The notes below the pieces were generated by a model. That model worked only from the letters and a program-made list of their open reading frames with translations. It was not told the origin of the DNA and made no database searches. From Paraplanobispora takensis (GTDB taxonomy: Bacteria; Actinomycetota; Actinomycetes; Streptosporangiales; Streptosporangiaceae): DNA of 64,000 bases. Every line of letters begins with the position of its first letter. The first letter of the stretch is position 1. The translations under genes and the position numbers were made by a program. The DNA is taken from contig NZ_BOOK01000005.1 in NCBI RefSeq assembly GCF_016863195.1, forward strand, positions 124,001-188,000, written 5' to 3'. This document shows, in pieces, positions 16,082 through 25,584 of the stretch.

Positions 16082-17404
16082 ATGCGAAAGATGGACGTCA
16101 TGGCACTCGCCTTCCAGTTGGCCGTGGGACTCGCGGCGGGGCTCGCGATCGGGTTCCTGCTGGGCCGGGGGCGCGCGTCGGCCGGGGCGTCGGACGCCGT
16201 CACCCGCCTGGTGGAGGCCGAGGCCCGCGCCGCGGCGGCCGAGGAGAAGGTCCGCTACGTCGAGGAGCAGCTCGCCGAGCGCTTCCAGGCCCTGTCCGCC
16301 CGCGCGCTGGACGTCAACAACCTGCGCTTCCTGGAGCTGGCCGAGACCCGGCTGGCCGCGAGCCGCGCCGAGGCGACCGGGGAGCTGGAGCAGCGCAAGC
16401 AGGCGGTCGAGCACTTGATCGAGCCGCTGAAGGACACCCTGGCCCGGGTCGAGACGCAGCTGCGCGACACCCAGTCGGGCCAGCGCGCCGCGCACGCCGA
16501 GCTGACCCGGCACATCGACGTCATCCGCGAGAGCAACGACCGGCTCCGCGACCAGACCGGCGCCCTGGTCCGGGCCCTGCAGCGGCCCGACGCCCAGGGC
16601 CGGTGGGGGGAGCTCCAGCTGCGCAGGGTCGCCGAGATCGCCGGCATGCAGCGCTTCTGCGACTTCGACGAGCAGGCGAACGCGACGACCGCCGACGGCG
16701 CGCTCCGCCCCGACATGGTGGTGCGGCTGGCGGGCGGCAAGAACATCGTGGTCGACTCCAAGGTCTCCCTGGCCGCCTATCTGGAGGCCGCGGAGTCCGC
16801 CGACCCCGACCACCGGTCCTCCCGGCTCGACTCCCACGCCAGGCACGTGCGCGAGCACGTGGACCGGCTGGCCGCCAAGAGCTACTGGCAGGCCTTCAGC
16901 CCGGCGCCGGAGTTCGTCGTGCTGTTCATCCCGGGAGAGGCCTTCCTCGCACCGGCGCTGGAGCGCGACTCCGGCCTGCTGGAGTACGCCATGCGGCGGC
17001 GGGTCCACATCGCCACGCCCACCACACTGATCACCATGCTCCGGACCGCCCAGTACGCCTGGCAGCAGGAGGCGCTCAGCGAGAACGCCCGGGCGGTCTT
17101 CGAGCTCGGCAAGGAGCTGTACGAACGGCTGAGCACCATGGGCAGGAACATGGACGCGATGGGCCGCTCGCTGAGCCGGGCGGTGGAGGCCTACAACCGC
17201 ACGGTCGGCTCCCTGGAGACGCGGGTGCTGGTGAGCGCCCGCAAGCTGAACGACCTGGGGCTGGTCGACACCGACATGGATCGGCCCGCCACGGTCGAGG
17301 ACCTCCCCCGCGCGCTCACCTCTCCGGAACTGCTGGAAGAAGACACGCCAAGCTCATCCCTCATCTCCCGGTTGAACGGTAAGTTGGCCAACGACCTGCC
17401 TTGA
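16082..17404 (+). CDS. rmuC: DNA recombination protein RmuC
   Basis: This product of about 440 residues has an N-terminal membrane helix (AVGLAAGLAIGFLLGRG), a long coiled coil (about 40-180) and the RmuC nuclease-like core with GRWGE, the VVDSKVSL strand and the FVPGE-type FIPGEAFL segment. RmuC limits inversions at short inverted repeats. The start is uncertain: ATGs occur at 16058, 16082, 16091 and 16100 with no clear SD, and I chose 16082. The much longer ORF reaching back to 13832 is antisense to ychF and not real. The C-terminal 40 residues are poorly conserved in the family. Confidence 0.9.
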   Translation: MRKMDVMALAFQLAVGLAAGLAIGFLLGRGRASAGASDAVTRLVEAEARAAAAEEKVRYVEEQLAERFQALSARALDVNNLRFLELAETRLAASRAEATGELEQRKQAVEHLIEPLKDTLARVETQLRDTQSGQRAAHAELTRHIDVIRESNDRLRDQTGALVRALQRPDAQGRWGELQLRRVAEIAGMQRFCDFDEQANATTADGALRPDMVVRLAGGKNIVVDSKVSLAAYLEAAESADPDHRSSRLDSHARHVREHVDRLAAKSYWQAFSPAPEFVVLFIPGEAFLAPALERDSGLLEYAMRRRVHIATPTTLITMLRTAQYAWQQEALSENARAVFELGKELYERLSTMGRNMDAMGRSLSRAVEAYNRTVGSLETRVLVSARKLNDLGLVDTDMDRPATVEDLPRALTSPELLEEDTPSSSLISRLNGKLANDLP

Positions 17405-17484
17405 AAGGTGTTTCCTGGAACCGGGGTGCGGCGGACACTGGAAACCGCGGGGGCGGCTGTGAGGGGGACGGGCGAGGTGGTCGC

Positions 17485-18009
17485 ATGAGTGAACGTAGCC
17501 GGGCATCCGGCATCCGGCTGACCGCGCGGGGGGCGGTGGCGTCCATGCTGGTGTTCACATTGGCGGGAAGCGTGCTGCACGCCCTGTTCGGGCCCTCCGC
17601 CCTGGTCGGGGCGGCGTTCGTGGTCGGCTGCGTGGCCGCGGTGTCCCTGGTCAACCCGCGCGACCTGCTCCCGCTGGTGGTCTCCCCGCCGCTGGTCTTC
17701 TTCGTCGCCGTGTTCATCACCGAGGCGGTCCGCTCGTTGTCGGCGGCCTCGCCGGTCCAGGCCTTCGGCTTGGGCATGTTCACCGCGATGTCCGGCGGGG
17801 CCCCGTGGCTGTTCGCCGGCTCGGCCCTGGTGCTGGTCGTCGCCTGGCGGCGGGGGCTGACCCGGTGCGTCCGCGAGCTGCGCGAGGAGATCCGCGCCGG
17901 AGCCCCGGGGGTGCCCCGCCCGAGGGTCGGCGACGACACCGGCTTCGCACCCGAGCCCGAGGGTTATTTCGAGCCCCGGATCTACGGCACCCCCCGCGAG
18001 GGTCAGTGA
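17485..18009 (+). CDS. DUF6542-type membrane protein
   Basis: This 174-residue protein has four predicted transmembrane helices between about residues 12 and 128, then a cytoplasmic Arg/Glu-rich tail ending in a YFEPRIYGTP-type segment. GAGGTGG five bases before the ATG at 17485 fixes the start. Proteins of this layout sit beside ispH and ychF in many actinobacteria (Rv1111c position in M. tuberculosis, from memory) and carry the uncharacterised DUF6542 domain. Its role is unknown. It is convergent with ispH across a strong hairpin. Confidence 0.75.
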   Translation: MSERSRASGIRLTARGAVASMLVFTLAGSVLHALFGPSALVGAAFVVGCVAAVSLVNPRDLLPLVVSPPLVFFVAVFITEAVRSLSAASPVQAFGLGMFTAMSGGAPWLFAGSALVLVVAWRRGLTRCVRELREEIRAGAPGVPRPRVGDDTGFAPEPEGYFEPRIYGTPREGQ

Positions 18010-18090
18010 CCCTCGCGGTCCGGCGGGCCGTACGGGCCCGGTGAGCACCGCATCCGAGCCTGACGGGCGCCGTACGGACCCGGTGGGTGC

Positions 18091-18119
18091 CGTACGGCGG
18101 CGCCCGGCGCCGCCGTACG
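18091..18119. terminator. Bidirectional hairpin between DUF6542 gene and ispH
   Basis: CGTACGGCGGCGCC and GGCGCCGCCGTACG are perfect 14-base inverted arms with a single base between them, giving a long GC stem between convergent genes. There is no T-run, as is common for actinomycete terminators. Confidence 0.7.
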
Positions 18120-18129
18120 ACGGGGCGCG

Positions 18130-19101
18130 TCAGACGGCCGCGGCCCGGAGGTTCTTGCGCAGCTCGTGCGGGAGGGCGAAGCGCACGTTCTCCTCGACGG
18201 AGTGGACTTCCTCGACGTCGTCGAAGCCGTTCTCGGCGAGGCGGGCCAGGACGCCGGCGACCAGCTCGTCGGGGACCGAGGCGCCGCTCGTCACGCCGAC
18301 GGTGGTGACGCCGTCGAGCCACTCGTCCTTGATGAAGGAGGCGTTGTCGACGAGGTAGGAGGCGTCGGCCCCGTGGTCGAGGGCGACCTCGACCAGGCGC
18401 TTGGAGTTGGAGGAGTTCTCCGAGCCGACGACGATGACCAGCTCGGCCTGCGCGGCGATCTCCTTCACCGCGACCTGGCGGTTCTGGGTGGCGTAGCAGA
18501 TGTCGTCGCTCGGCGGGTCGATGAGGCCGGGGAAGCGCTCCTTGAGCCGGGTGACCGTCTCGGTCGTCTCGTCCACCGACAGCGTGGTCTGCGAGAGCCA
18601 CACCAGCCGCCCGGGGTCCTTGACCTCGACGGAGTCGACGGCGGCCAGGCCGTCCACGAGCTGGATGTGGTCGGGCGCCTCGCCCGCGGTGCCCTCGACC
18701 TCCTCGTGGCCCTCGTGGCCGATCAGCAGGATGTCGTAGTCCTGGGAGGCGAAGCGCTTGGCCTCGTTGTGCACCTTGGTGACCAGCGGGCAGGTGGCGT
18801 CGATCGTCTTCAGCCCGCGCTGGGCGGCCTCCTGATGGACGGCCGGGGAGACGCCGTGGGCGGAGAAGACGACGATGGCGCCCTCGGGGACCTGCTCGGT
18901 CTCCTCGACGAAGATCGCTCCGCGCTCTTCCAGCGTCTTGACCACGTGGGTGTTGTGCACGATCTGCTTGCGGACGTAGATCGGCGCGCCGTACTGCTCC
19001 AGGGCCTTCTCGACGGCCTGGACCGCCCGGTCGACCCCCGCGCAGTAACCACGGGGCTTCGCCACAAGTACACGACGGGTCGCGCGGGTCTTTGAAGTCA
19101 T
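18130..19101 (-). CDS. ispH: 4-hydroxy-3-methylbut-2-enyl diphosphate reductase
   Basis: IspH catalyses the last step of the MEP pathway, turning HMBPP into IPP and DMAPP. The 323-residue protein shows the three Cys ligands of its iron-sulfur cluster: C20 in GYCAGV, C104 in DATCPLV and C202 in CYATQ. The catalytic TQNRQ and HGVSP motifs and a SSNSKRL segment are also present. The ATG at 19101 has no SD, but TAGCAT lies six bases upstream, so the mRNA is probably leaderless. It supplies precursor for cis-prenyltransferases such as the one at 59536. Confidence 0.96.
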   Translation of the reverse strand: MTSKTRATRRVLVAKPRGYCAGVDRAVQAVEKALEQYGAPIYVRKQIVHNTHVVKTLEERGAIFVEETEQVPEGAIVVFSAHGVSPAVHQEAAQRGLKTIDATCPLVTKVHNEAKRFASQDYDILLIGHEGHEEVEGTAGEAPDHIQLVDGLAAVDSVEVKDPGRLVWLSQTTLSVDETTETVTRLKERFPGLIDPPSDDICYATQNRQVAVKEIAAQAELVIVVGSENSSNSKRLVEVALDHGADASYLVDNASFIKDEWLDGVTTVGVTSGASVPDELVAGVLARLAENGFDDVEEVHSVEENVRFALPHELRKNLRAAAV

Positions 19102-19107
19102 GTTCTT

Positions 19108-19113
19108 ATGCTA
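19108..19113 (-). promoter_or_regulatory. -10 box of leaderless ispH promoter
   Basis: TAGCAT on the minus strand ends six bases before the ispH ATG; no SD is present. Confidence 0.5.
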
Positions 19114-19212
19114 CGTGGAGTGCCCATGGGGTCCGCTCATGTGCCCCTTGACCTCGCAATGACCCCAACTGCCAGACAAGCCGTCCAATACAGACCTCCC
19201 AAGGGAGACGAA

Positions 19213-20199
19213 ATGTCAGTCCCCGATCTCTTCCGCACCGTCGCGGGGAAGGCCAAGGACCTGCCCCTGCACATGTTGCAGACCGCGCTGAGCGGCGTCG
19301 GCCAGGCCCTGCTGCTCGGCGACCGGGTGCGCAGCCGCCTCAAGCGCCTGGCGGGCAACGACGAGGAGCTGGAGGAGACCACCCGTCCCACCGCCGCCGA
19401 CCAGCTCGCCGAGACGGACAAGCCCGCCGAGGACAAGCCCGCCCGCCGCGAGCCGGTCATCTTCGCCCCCGCCAAGCCCAAGCCGAAGCCCGCCGAGAGC
19501 GAGCCGGAGCCGGTGAAGGCCGAGACGGCGGAGGCCGAGACGGAGCCCGCGGCCGTGAAGGCCGAGACCGTGAAGCCCGAGCCCGCGAAGGCCGAGACCG
19601 TGAAGCCCGAGCCGGTGAAGGCCGAGAGCGCGGCGGAGACCGAGCCCGCGGCCGTGGCCACGGCCGAGCCGGCCGCGACCGAGTCCAACGGCGCCAAGGC
19701 CCGGCCCGAGCCGGTCATCTTCGCCCCCGCCAAGCCCAAGCCCGCCGAGACCGAGCCGGAGCCCGCGGCCGAGATCGCCGCGCCGCCGGCCGTGAAGGTC
19801 GAGGTGGCCGAGGTCGAGGTGGCCAAGCCCGAGACGGCCGACGCCGCCGCGGTCGAGGTCGTGAAGACCAGGCCGGCCAAGCCGAGGACGGCCAAGCCGA
19901 AGGCCGCGACGGCCGCCAAGAGCACGACCTCCAGGAGCACGAAGGCCGCCAAGGCCGCGGACGAGCCGGAGAGCGGGACCGGGACGGCCGATGCCGTCGA
20001 GGCCGGCGTCGCGGCCGTGCCCGCCGAGCCGCTGCCCGGGTACGCCGAGCTGACCGTGGCCTCGCTGCGCGCCCGGATGCGCGGCAAGAGCGCCGAGCAG
20101 ATCAGGGACCTGATCGCCTACGAGAAGGCCACCAGCGCGCGTCCCGAGGTTGTGCGGATGTTCGAGAACCGCCTGACCAAGCTCGAAGCCGGCCAGTGA
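19213..20199 (+). CDS. Lipid-droplet-associated-type protein with Ala/Glu/Lys/Pro repeat linker
   Basis: The 328-residue protein starts at the ATG at 19213 with AAGGGAG upstream. Residues 1-55 form a short hydrophobic/amphipathic region ([20 protein letters not shown]). A long linker follows (about 60-270) made of imperfect repeats built on K-x-E, KPEP and an [11 protein letters not shown] element that occurs twice. The C-terminal 45 residues ([10 protein letters not shown], then [12 protein letters not shown]) match a helical domain I associate with mycobacterial lipid-droplet proteins at the Rv1109c position. It may bind lipid or polymer granules; this is family memory plus inference. The neighbouring ispH and xseA genes fit that gene order. 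Confidence 0.7.
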   Translation: MSVPDLFRTVAGKAKDLPLHMLQTALSGVGQALLLGDRVRSRLKRLAGNDEELEETTRPTAADQLAETDKPAEDKPARREPVIFAPAKPKPKPAESEPEPVKAETAEAETEPAAVKAETVKPEPAKAETVKPEPVKAESAAETEPAAVATAEPAATESNGAKARPEPVIFAPAKPKPAETEPEPAAEIAAPPAVKVEVAEVEVAKPETADAAAVEVVKTRPAKPRTAKPKAATAAKSTTSRSTKAAKAADEPESGTGTADAVEAGVAAVPAEPLPGYAELTVASLRARMRGKSAEQIRDLIAYEKATSARPEVVRMFENRLTKLEAGQ

Positions 20200-20247
20200 T
20201 CCGCCGCTGCGCGTAGGCAATCCCCCGCTCCGCGTGCGGCGTCCGCG

Positions 20248-20253
20248 TAGGGT
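20248..20253 (+). promoter_or_regulatory. -10 box of leaderless xseA promoter
   Basis: TAGGGT ends seven bases before the xseA ATG at 20261; there is no well-placed SD. Confidence 0.4.
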
Positions 20254-20260
20254 CTTCGCC

Positions 20261-21643
20261 ATGAGCGCGAAGACCACACCGGAGCAGCCGCTGCCGGTCC
20301 GCACCGTCCTGCAGATGGTGGGCGGCTGGATCGGCAAGCTCGGCACCGTCTGGGTCGAGGGGCAGATCACCGAGCTGACCGCACGCGGCGGGACGGTGTT
20401 CCTGACCCTGCGCGACCCGGTGGCCAACATGTCCGCCCGGGTCACCTGCCCCCGCGGCGTCTACGAGGCGACCGTCCCCCGCCCGGTGGACGGCGCCCGG
20501 GTCGTCATGAACCTGAAGCCGGACTTCTGGGTCAACCGGGGCTCCTTCGCGTTCACCGCGCTGGAGATGCGCCCGGTCGGCGTCGGCGAGCTGCTGGCCC
20601 GGCTGGAACGGCTGCGTCAGGTGCTCGCCGCCGAAGGGCTCTTCGGCGCCGACCGCAAGCGCCGCCTGCCGTTCCTGCCCGGCACGATCGGGCTGATCTG
20701 CGGCCGCGACTCCGCGGCCGAGCGCGACGTCCTGGAGAACTCGCGCCGCCGCTGGCCCGCCGTGCGCTTCAAGGTCGAGCCGGTCGCCGTGCAGGGGCCG
20801 TACGCCGTCGGCGAGGTCACCGAGGCGCTGCGGAAGTTCGACGCGGACGCCGAGGTGGACGTGATCGTGATCGCACGGGGCGGCGGGTCGCTGGAGGACC
20901 TGCTGCCCTTCTCCGACGAGTCCCTCGTCCGGGCCGTGTCCGCGTGCCGGACCCCGGTGGTCAGCGCCATCGGCCACGAGCAGGACAGCCCGCTGCTCGA
21001 CCTGGTCGCCGACGTGCGGGCCTCCACCCCCACCGACGCGGCCAAGAAGGTCGTACCGGACGTCGGCGAGCAGCTCACGCTCGTACGCCAGCTGCGCGAC
21101 CGGGGCCGCCGGGTGACCGCCGGCTGGCTGGACCGCGAGACCGCCTGGCTGACGGCGGTCCGCTCCCGGCCGTCCCTGGCCGACCCGGTCCGCGAGATCG
21201 AGCGCCGGGCCGAGCAGGCCGAGCAACTGCGGGACCGGGCCCGGCGCGCGCTCACCGGGTCCCTGGACCGCGCCGGGGACTCCCTGGGGCACCTGCGCGC
21301 CCGCCTGGTCGCCCTGTCGCCCGCCGCCACCCTGGAACGCGGCTACGCGATCGTCCAGCGTCCGTCCGGCGACGTGGTACGGCGCGCGGCCGACGTCGCC
21401 CCCGGCGACGAGCTGACGGTCCGCTTCGCCGACGACCGGATCACGGTCAGGCGCGAAGCCGCCGCGGGAACGAGGGCCAAGAGGGAGCCCGCCGCCGGAG
21501 CCGAGGCCGGGCGGGGGCCCGCCACGAGGACGAAGGCCGGCAAGGAGCCGGCCACGGAAACGGCGGCCGGGCAGGATCGCGCCGCCGGAGCCGGGCGGGA
21601 GCCCGTCACGGCGCCGAAGGTCAGGAAGAAGCCCGCCACGTGA
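20261..21643 (+). CDS. xseA: Exodeoxyribonuclease VII large subunit
   Basis: This 460-residue protein has an N-terminal OB-fold (about 15-110) and the exonuclease VII catalytic domain with the [10 protein letters not shown] segment, the GGGSLEDL motif ([14 protein letters not shown]) and AIGHEQD with the conserved His. With XseB it degrades single-stranded DNA to oligonucleotides. The C-terminal 55 residues beyond ERGYAIVQ...ITVR are a lineage-specific Ala/Lys/Glu/Pro repeat tail built on (R/K)EPA. The 3' end overlaps the convergent GNAT gene by 23 bases. xseB lies downstream across that gene instead of directly following. Confidence 0.95.
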   Translation: MSAKTTPEQPLPVRTVLQMVGGWIGKLGTVWVEGQITELTARGGTVFLTLRDPVANMSARVTCPRGVYEATVPRPVDGARVVMNLKPDFWVNRGSFAFTALEMRPVGVGELLARLERLRQVLAAEGLFGADRKRRLPFLPGTIGLICGRDSAAERDVLENSRRRWPAVRFKVEPVAVQGPYAVGEVTEALRKFDADAEVDVIVIARGGGSLEDLLPFSDESLVRAVSACRTPVVSAIGHEQDSPLLDLVADVRASTPTDAAKKVVPDVGEQLTLVRQLRDRGRRVTAGWLDRETAWLTAVRSRPSLADPVREIERRAEQAEQLRDRARRALTGSLDRAGDSLGHLRARLVALSPAATLERGYAIVQRPSGDVVRRAADVAPGDELTVRFADDRITVRREAAAGTRAKREPAAGAEAGRGPATRTKAGKEPATETAAGQDRAAGAGREPVTAPKVRKKPAT

Positions 21644-22091
21644 GCGAGGGATAGCCGTCCTCGACGAAGCCGAACTGCCGGTACAGCGGCTCCCCGTCGG
21701 AGGTGGCGTGCAGGTCCACCTTGCGGATGCCCGAGGCCCGGTACCACTCCATGAGCGCGCCCATGATGGCCCGGCTGTGCCCGCGGCGCCGGTGGCCGGG
21801 GTCGGTGGTCATGCCCTGGATGTAGCCGTACCTGCCGTCGGGCAGGCTCGGCCCGGGGAAGCGGTCGAAAATGAGACCGATCCCACAGGCGGCCAGACCG
21901 CCCTGCGGGGCGTCCACGACGTAGACGGCCGTGTCGGCGCTGCCGAGGCGTTCCTTCAGGCTGTCGGCGTAAGCCTCCTCCCAGAGGCTCTCGACCGGGA
22001 GGCTGCCGTCCATGGCCATGCGGTCGGCCAGGATCTGGCGCAGCCGGACCAGCTCGGGGATGTCGTCGGGGGTGGCGCCGCGGACGGTCAT
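21621..22091 (-). CDS. GNAT family N-acetyltransferase
   Basis: This 156-residue protein has a single GNAT fold. The acetyl-CoA loop reads R-R-R-G-H-S (about 97-103) after the GMTTDPGH strand, with the late YRQFGF motif near the C terminus. Such enzymes move an acetyl group from acetyl-CoA to an amine; the substrate cannot be inferred. The start ATG at 22091 has GGGAG nine bases upstream. Its 3' end overlaps xseA's 3' end, and its 5' end is divergent from xseB with only about 50 bases between. That gap holds a perfect inverted repeat (22122-22139) that could serve both promoters. Confidence 0.88.
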   Translation of the reverse strand: MTVRGATPDDIPELVRLRQILADRMAMDGSLPVESLWEEAYADSLKERLGSADTAVYVVDAPQGGLAACGIGLIFDRFPGPSLPDGRYGYIQGMTTDPGHRRRGHSRAIMGALMEWYRASGIRKVDLHATSDGEPLYRQFGFVEDGYPSLTWRASS

Positions 22092-22121
22092 CGATCCATT
22101 CTCCCAGCCCTCCCGCGTGAT

Positions 22122-22139
22122 CCCACCCTTTAGGGTGGG
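22122..22139. promoter_or_regulatory. Perfect inverted repeat between the GNAT gene and xseB
   Basis: CCCACCCT and AGGGTGGG are perfect 8-base arms with two bases between, in the 51-base gap between two divergent starts. The right arm overlaps the TAGGGT -10 box (22131-22136) of xseB, whose GTG follows six bases later. It could be an operator. Confidence 0.5.
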
Positions 22140-22142
22140 TGG

Positions 22143-22367
22143 GTGGCTGAGGACAAGACGCCGTCGTATGAGCAGGCGCGCGAGGAGCTGACCGAGGTGG
22201 TCCGCCGTCTGGAGGCGGGCGGCCTGACCCTGGAGCAGTCGATCGAGCTGTGGGAGCGGGGCGAGAAGCTGGCCGCGCTCTGTGAGGAGTGGCTGCAGGG
22301 CGCCCGGGTGAAGCTCGCCGCGGCCATGGCCAAACGCGGCCAGCCCGCTCCCGACTCCCCCTTCTGA
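22143..22367 (+). CDS. xseB: Exodeoxyribonuclease VII small subunit
   Basis: This 74-residue all-helical protein has the conserved YEQAREELTEVVRRLE start, a GLTLEQS turn and WERGEKLA...C, all typical of XseB. The small subunit binds XseA in several copies and is needed for stable exonuclease VII. The GTG start at 22143 lies six bases after a TAGGGT box, so translation may be leaderless. Unusually for a two-subunit enzyme, a convergent GNAT gene sits between xseA and xseB, so the two are not one simple operon. Confidence 0.93.
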   Translation: MAEDKTPSYEQAREELTEVVRRLEAGGLTLEQSIELWERGEKLAALCEEWLQGARVKLAAAMAKRGQPAPDSPF

Positions 22368-22417
22368 GTCTCCGGTTCCGTACGGCCCGCGCCGCGCGTC
22401 GCCGTACCCGCTCTCGG

Positions 22418-22972
22418 CTAGCTGGGGGTGGGCGTGGGGGTCTCGGTGGGCTTGGGCTGCTGCTTGAGCGAGCTCGCCAGGGCGGTCAGCTCGTCCCACT
22501 CCGCGGTGCCGGTGACGACGACGGTCGAGCCGGGCAGGAGCCGTACCAGCGAGCGCTGGTTCTTGTCCTTGCGATAGCGCTGCTCCCAGCTCTCACCGGC
22601 GATCCGGACGCTGCCGGTGGCCTGGTCGGTGTTGGCCATCCGGCTGGCGAAGCCGGCCGCGGGCTTCTCGTCGCTCTGGATGAGCATCGCGTGCCTGCGC
22701 TCGGCCGTGGCGAAGCCGAGCCGCCAGGTCACCACGCCCTTCTGGTTCGTCGCCCGGGAGCTGTTGGGGACCCAGTTGGCCGGAACCGGCTCGGGGGCCC
22801 AGACCGGGAACGGCGCGTCGCGGCGCAGGTTGGCCACGTCGATCGAGTAGTCGACCCTCGGGATGCGCTCCGTCCTGCTCTGCGGGGTGACGAACAGGAA
22901 GATCACGACGCCGACGAGGCAGACGCCCATCGCGACGACGTAGCCGTAGAAACCCTGAGTGAAGCGTTGCAC
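22418..22972 (-). CDS. DUF4245 single-pass membrane protein
   Basis: This 184-residue protein has an N-terminal transmembrane helix (about 11-31), then an external domain with the [20 protein letters not shown] block and a WEQRY segment typical of DUF4245. A Pro/Thr-rich tail ends it. Function is unknown. The domain sits beside glpX in mycobacteria and streptomycetes, which this window repeats. The GTG at 22972 has a TAGTCT box eight bases upstream and no SD. It is convergent with xseB across a short gap holding GTACGGC/GCCGTAC arms (22380-22407). Confidence 0.85.
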   Translation of the reverse strand: MQRFTQGFYGYVVAMGVCLVGVVIFLFVTPQSRTERIPRVDYSIDVANLRRDAPFPVWAPEPVPANWVPNSSRATNQKGVVTWRLGFATAERRHAMLIQSDEKPAAGFASRMANTDQATGSVRIAGESWEQRYRKDKNQRSLVRLLPGSTVVVTGTAEWDELTALASSLKQQPKPTETPTPTPS

Positions 22973-22980
22973 GACTGGCG

Positions 22981-22986
22981 AGACTA
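22981..22986 (-). promoter_or_regulatory. -10 box of DUF4245 gene
   Basis: TAGTCT on the minus strand lies eight bases before the GTG start; no SD is visible. Confidence 0.35.
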
Positions 22987-23049
22987 CCCGCCCGCAGGGC
23001 CGGTCCCGCGCCGGGGATGGCGGCGGGGATGGTGACGTCGGGGGCGGCG

Positions 23050-23631
23050 TCAGGGGCGGCGGATCTGCCCGATGATGGTCAGGGCGTCCTCGGCGAGCCT
23101 GCGGGAGGCGGTCTCGTCCTCCGACAGGGCGACCTCGGAGACCGCGGCGGCCAGGGCTCCGGTGAGGACCACGACCAGCGCCCCCTCGTCGTCCTCGAAC
23201 AGCGCGGCGTTGCGCTTGGCCCACTGGCGCAGCCGGTCGCGCATGATGACCTCGAAGCCGGGCGGGCCGTCACCGCGCAGGAACAGCGCGGCCAGCTCGC
23301 GCTCGGCCAGGCAGCCTTCGAGATAGGCGCGGGCGCCGGCGACGAACAGCCGCATCGGGTCGGTCTCGCCCTCCGCCTTGGCGGCCTGGACCGCCTGCTT
23401 GGTGCGCTGGGCCTGGCGGTTCTGGAACTCGTCGAAGAGCGTCAGATAGAGATCGGCCTTGCCGGAGAAGTGGTGGTAGAGGCTGCCCACGCTCGCCCCC
23501 GCCCGCGCGACCACGTCGGTGACCCCGGCCTCGGCGAAACCGCTCGCGACGAAGGTGTCCCTGGCCGCCGCCAGAAGCGAGACGCGTGTGGCGGCGCCCC
23601 GCTCGGAGGTCCGTGCAGTCACGCTCGTCAC
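23050..23631 (-). CDS. TetR/AcrR family transcriptional regulator
   Basis: This 193-residue protein has an N-terminal helix-turn-helix (about 15-60: [29 protein letters not shown]), the classic TetR DNA-binding region, then an all-helical ligand domain. TetR proteins usually repress a divergent or own promoter until a small molecule binds. It is divergent from glpX with about 105 bases between; the minus strand has a GATAAT box (23667-23672). The target could be glpX or itself. I find no clear palindromic operator in the gap. The GTG at 23631 is chosen with GGA seven bases upstream; an in-frame TTG lies three bases earlier. Confidence 0.87.
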   Translation of the reverse strand: MTSVTARTSERGAATRVSLLAAARDTFVASGFAEAGVTDVVARAGASVGSLYHHFSGKADLYLTLFDEFQNRQAQRTKQAVQAAKAEGETDPMRLFVAGARAYLEGCLAERELAALFLRGDGPPGFEVIMRDRLRQWAKRNAALFEDDEGALVVVLTGALAAAVSEVALSEDETASRRLAEDALTIIGQIRRP

Positions 23632-23736
23632 CAACCGTTCCGTGTCGCTGCTCGTGGTTGGGACACATTATCCTCCGCGGCCTGGCAAGGAGGGGACAAC
23701 TACGATTGCCGTAATCCACGAGAGGGGCTTTCCGCC

Positions 23737-24771
23737 ATGTCCGAGCAGACGTCCGTCCCCGCAGCCCTCGCCACGGGCGAGCACGCGCCCGACCGCAACC
23801 TCGCGCTCGAACTGGTCCGGGTCACCGAGGCCGCCGCGATGGCCGCGGCCCGCTGGGTGGGACGCGGCGACAAGAACGGCGCCGACGGCGCCGCCGTCAA
23901 CGCGATGCGTCAGCTCATCAACACGGTCTCGATGAACGGCGTGGTGGTGATCGGCGAGGGGGAGAAGGACAACGCGCCGATGCTCTACAACGGCGAGTCC
24001 GTGGGCGACGGCAGCGGTGCCGAGTGCGACGTGGCCGTCGACCCGATCGACGGCACCCGGCTGACCGCCCTGGGCATGCCCAACGGGATCTCGGTCATCG
24101 CGGTCAGCGAGCGCGGCTCGATGTACGACCCGTCGGCCGTCTTCTACATGGACAAGCTGGTGACCGGGCCCGAGGCCGCCTCCGCGGTGGACATCAACGC
24201 GCCGGTGGCCGACAACATCAACGCGGTGGCCCGCGCCAAGGGGTGCGGTCCCTCGGACGTCACCGTGGTCATCCTCGACCGGCCCCGGCACGAGAAGATC
24301 ATCAGGGAGATCCGTGAGGCCGGCGCGCGGATCAAGCTCATCACCGACGGCGACGTGGCCGGTGCGATCATGGCGGCCCGCGTCGGCACCGGCATCGACC
24401 TGATGCTCGGCATCGGCGGCACGCCCGAGGGCATCATCGCGGCCTGCGCGCTCAAGTGCCTGGGCGGCGTGATCCAGGGCAGGCTGTGGCCGCAGGACGA
24501 CGCCGAGCGCCGCCGGGCGCTGGACGCGGGGCTCGACCTGGACGCCACGCTGACCACCGACGACCTGGTCAGGTCCGACGACGTGTTCTTCGCGGCCTCC
24601 GGCATCACCGACGGCGAGCTGATGCAGGGCGTGCGCTACCGCGGCGGGCACGCGGTGACCAGCTCCCTGGTCATGCGCGGCCGGTCCGGCACGATCCGGA
24701 AGATCGAGAGCGAGCACCAGCTCTGGAAGCTCCGCGCCTACAGCGCGATCAACTTCGACACCGCCGGCTGA
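23737..24771 (+). CDS. glpX: Class II fructose-1,6-bisphosphatase
   Basis: GlpX removes the 1-phosphate of fructose-1,6-bisphosphate in gluconeogenesis. The 344-residue protein shows the metal-site motifs [20 protein letters not shown] and GIGGTPEGI of class II enzymes. The start ATG at 23737 follows GAGAGGGG. In actinobacteria this is often the only FBPase. The pckG fragment at the right edge of the window serves the same pathway. A perfect 10-bp hairpin follows the gene. Confidence 0.95.
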   Translation: MSEQTSVPAALATGEHAPDRNLALELVRVTEAAAMAAARWVGRGDKNGADGAAVNAMRQLINTVSMNGVVVIGEGEKDNAPMLYNGESVGDGSGAECDVAVDPIDGTRLTALGMPNGISVIAVSERGSMYDPSAVFYMDKLVTGPEAASAVDINAPVADNINAVARAKGCGPSDVTVVILDRPRHEKIIREIREAGARIKLITDGDVAGAIMAARVGTGIDLMLGIGGTPEGIIAACALKCLGGVIQGRLWPQDDAERRRALDAGLDLDATLTTDDLVRSDDVFFAASGITDGELMQGVRYRGGHAVTSSLVMRGRSGTIRKIESEHQLWKLRAYSAINFDTAG

Positions 24772-24812
24772 GACGGCCGAGGCGGCTGGGAGGGCCGAGA
24801 CGTCCCGGCCCC

Positions 24813-24840
24813 GCCCGCCCGGCGCAGACCCCGGGCGGGC
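24813..24840. terminator. Bidirectional hairpin between glpX and DUF1707 gene
   Basis: GCCCGCCCGG and CCGGGCGGGC are perfect 10-base arms with an 8-base loop between two convergent genes; no T-run. Confidence 0.75.
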
Positions 24841-24849
24841 GCGGGCGGG

Positions 24850-25452
24850 TCAGCGGCGGAACCAGGAACGGCGGGGACGCTTGGGCGACTTGGCGACGAT
24901 GTTGCCCATGGAGACGACGCCGGTGATCTCGATGACCGGGCCGTCGGGCGAGGACGGCACCTGGTTCTTCTTGCCGCCCAGGAACGTCGAGGCGGGCATC
25001 TCGATCCGGACGCCCTCCGGGACGACCAGCGTGAGCGTCCCGCCCATCACGGTGACCTGGAGGGTCACGTGCCTGGACTGCAGCAGCGCGTCGCACAGGT
25101 CGAGGGTGACGTTGGCGCAGATCGCGGTGGCGGTGAAGTGCGAGGGGACCACCCAGCGGCCCGAGCGCCTCTCCGAGCCGAAGAAGGCCGCCACCGGGCG
25201 GACGTCCGTCCGCAGCGGCTGCTCCTCCGGCGGCAGGAGGTCGGCGATGAGCGCGGTGATCTCACCGAGCGTGCGGGCCTGATAGAGCCTTTCGAGCCGC
25301 TCCTCGTGCTCGTCGTGGCTCAGCCGCCCGTCGGCGAGGGCGTCGTTGAGGACCACGGCCACCTGCTCACGGTCGGTGTCTCCCGCCCTCAGATCGGCGG
25401 GTTTCGGCTCTGCGGTGTTCTTACGGATCGCGGGAGGCCTGAAGGAGTCCAC
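24850..25452 (-). CDS. DUF1707 domain protein with LiaF-like C-terminal domain
   Basis: The 200-residue protein has the N-terminal DUF1707 domain (about 18-72) with the signature R-A-G-D-T-D-R-E, L-x-x-A-x-x-D-G-R-L and EHEERL. It then has a beta-rich domain (about 85-185) resembling the C-terminal part of LiaF/YvqF cell-wall stress proteins. There is no membrane helix, so it is probably cytoplasmic or membrane-associated through partners. Function is unproven. The GTG at 25452 lies six bases after TATCGT, suggesting a leaderless mRNA. Confidence 0.8.
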   Translation of the reverse strand: MDSFRPPAIRKNTAEPKPADLRAGDTDREQVAVVLNDALADGRLSHDEHEERLERLYQARTLGEITALIADLLPPEEQPLRTDVRPVAAFFGSERRSGRWVVPSHFTATAICANVTLDLCDALLQSRHVTLQVTVMGGTLTLVVPEGVRIEMPASTFLGGKKNQVPSSPDGPVIEITGVVSMGNIVAKSPKRPRRSWFRR

Positions 25453-25458
25453 CCTTCG

Positions 25459-25464
25459 ACGATA
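25459..25464 (-). promoter_or_regulatory. -10 box of leaderless DUF1707 gene
   Basis: TATCGT on the minus strand ends six bases before the GTG at 25452. Confidence 0.45.
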
Positions 25465-25515
25465 AGCCCTCCCATCCCCTGTCCGGGCGGATCGGCACGG
25501 CCCCGCACGGGACCA

Positions 25516-25544
25516 TTGACCCCCGGGAACGGCGCCCCTACGCT
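25516..25544 (+). promoter_or_regulatory. Sigma-70-type promoter of the MFS gene
   Basis: TTGACC (25516-25521) and TACGCT (25539-25544) are separated by exactly 17 bases, placing transcription start near 25551, just upstream of the MFS gene. Confidence 0.65.
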
Positions 25545-25584
25545 GACGGAAACTTGAACCCCCCTCATGTTCATGGAGGCCGTG

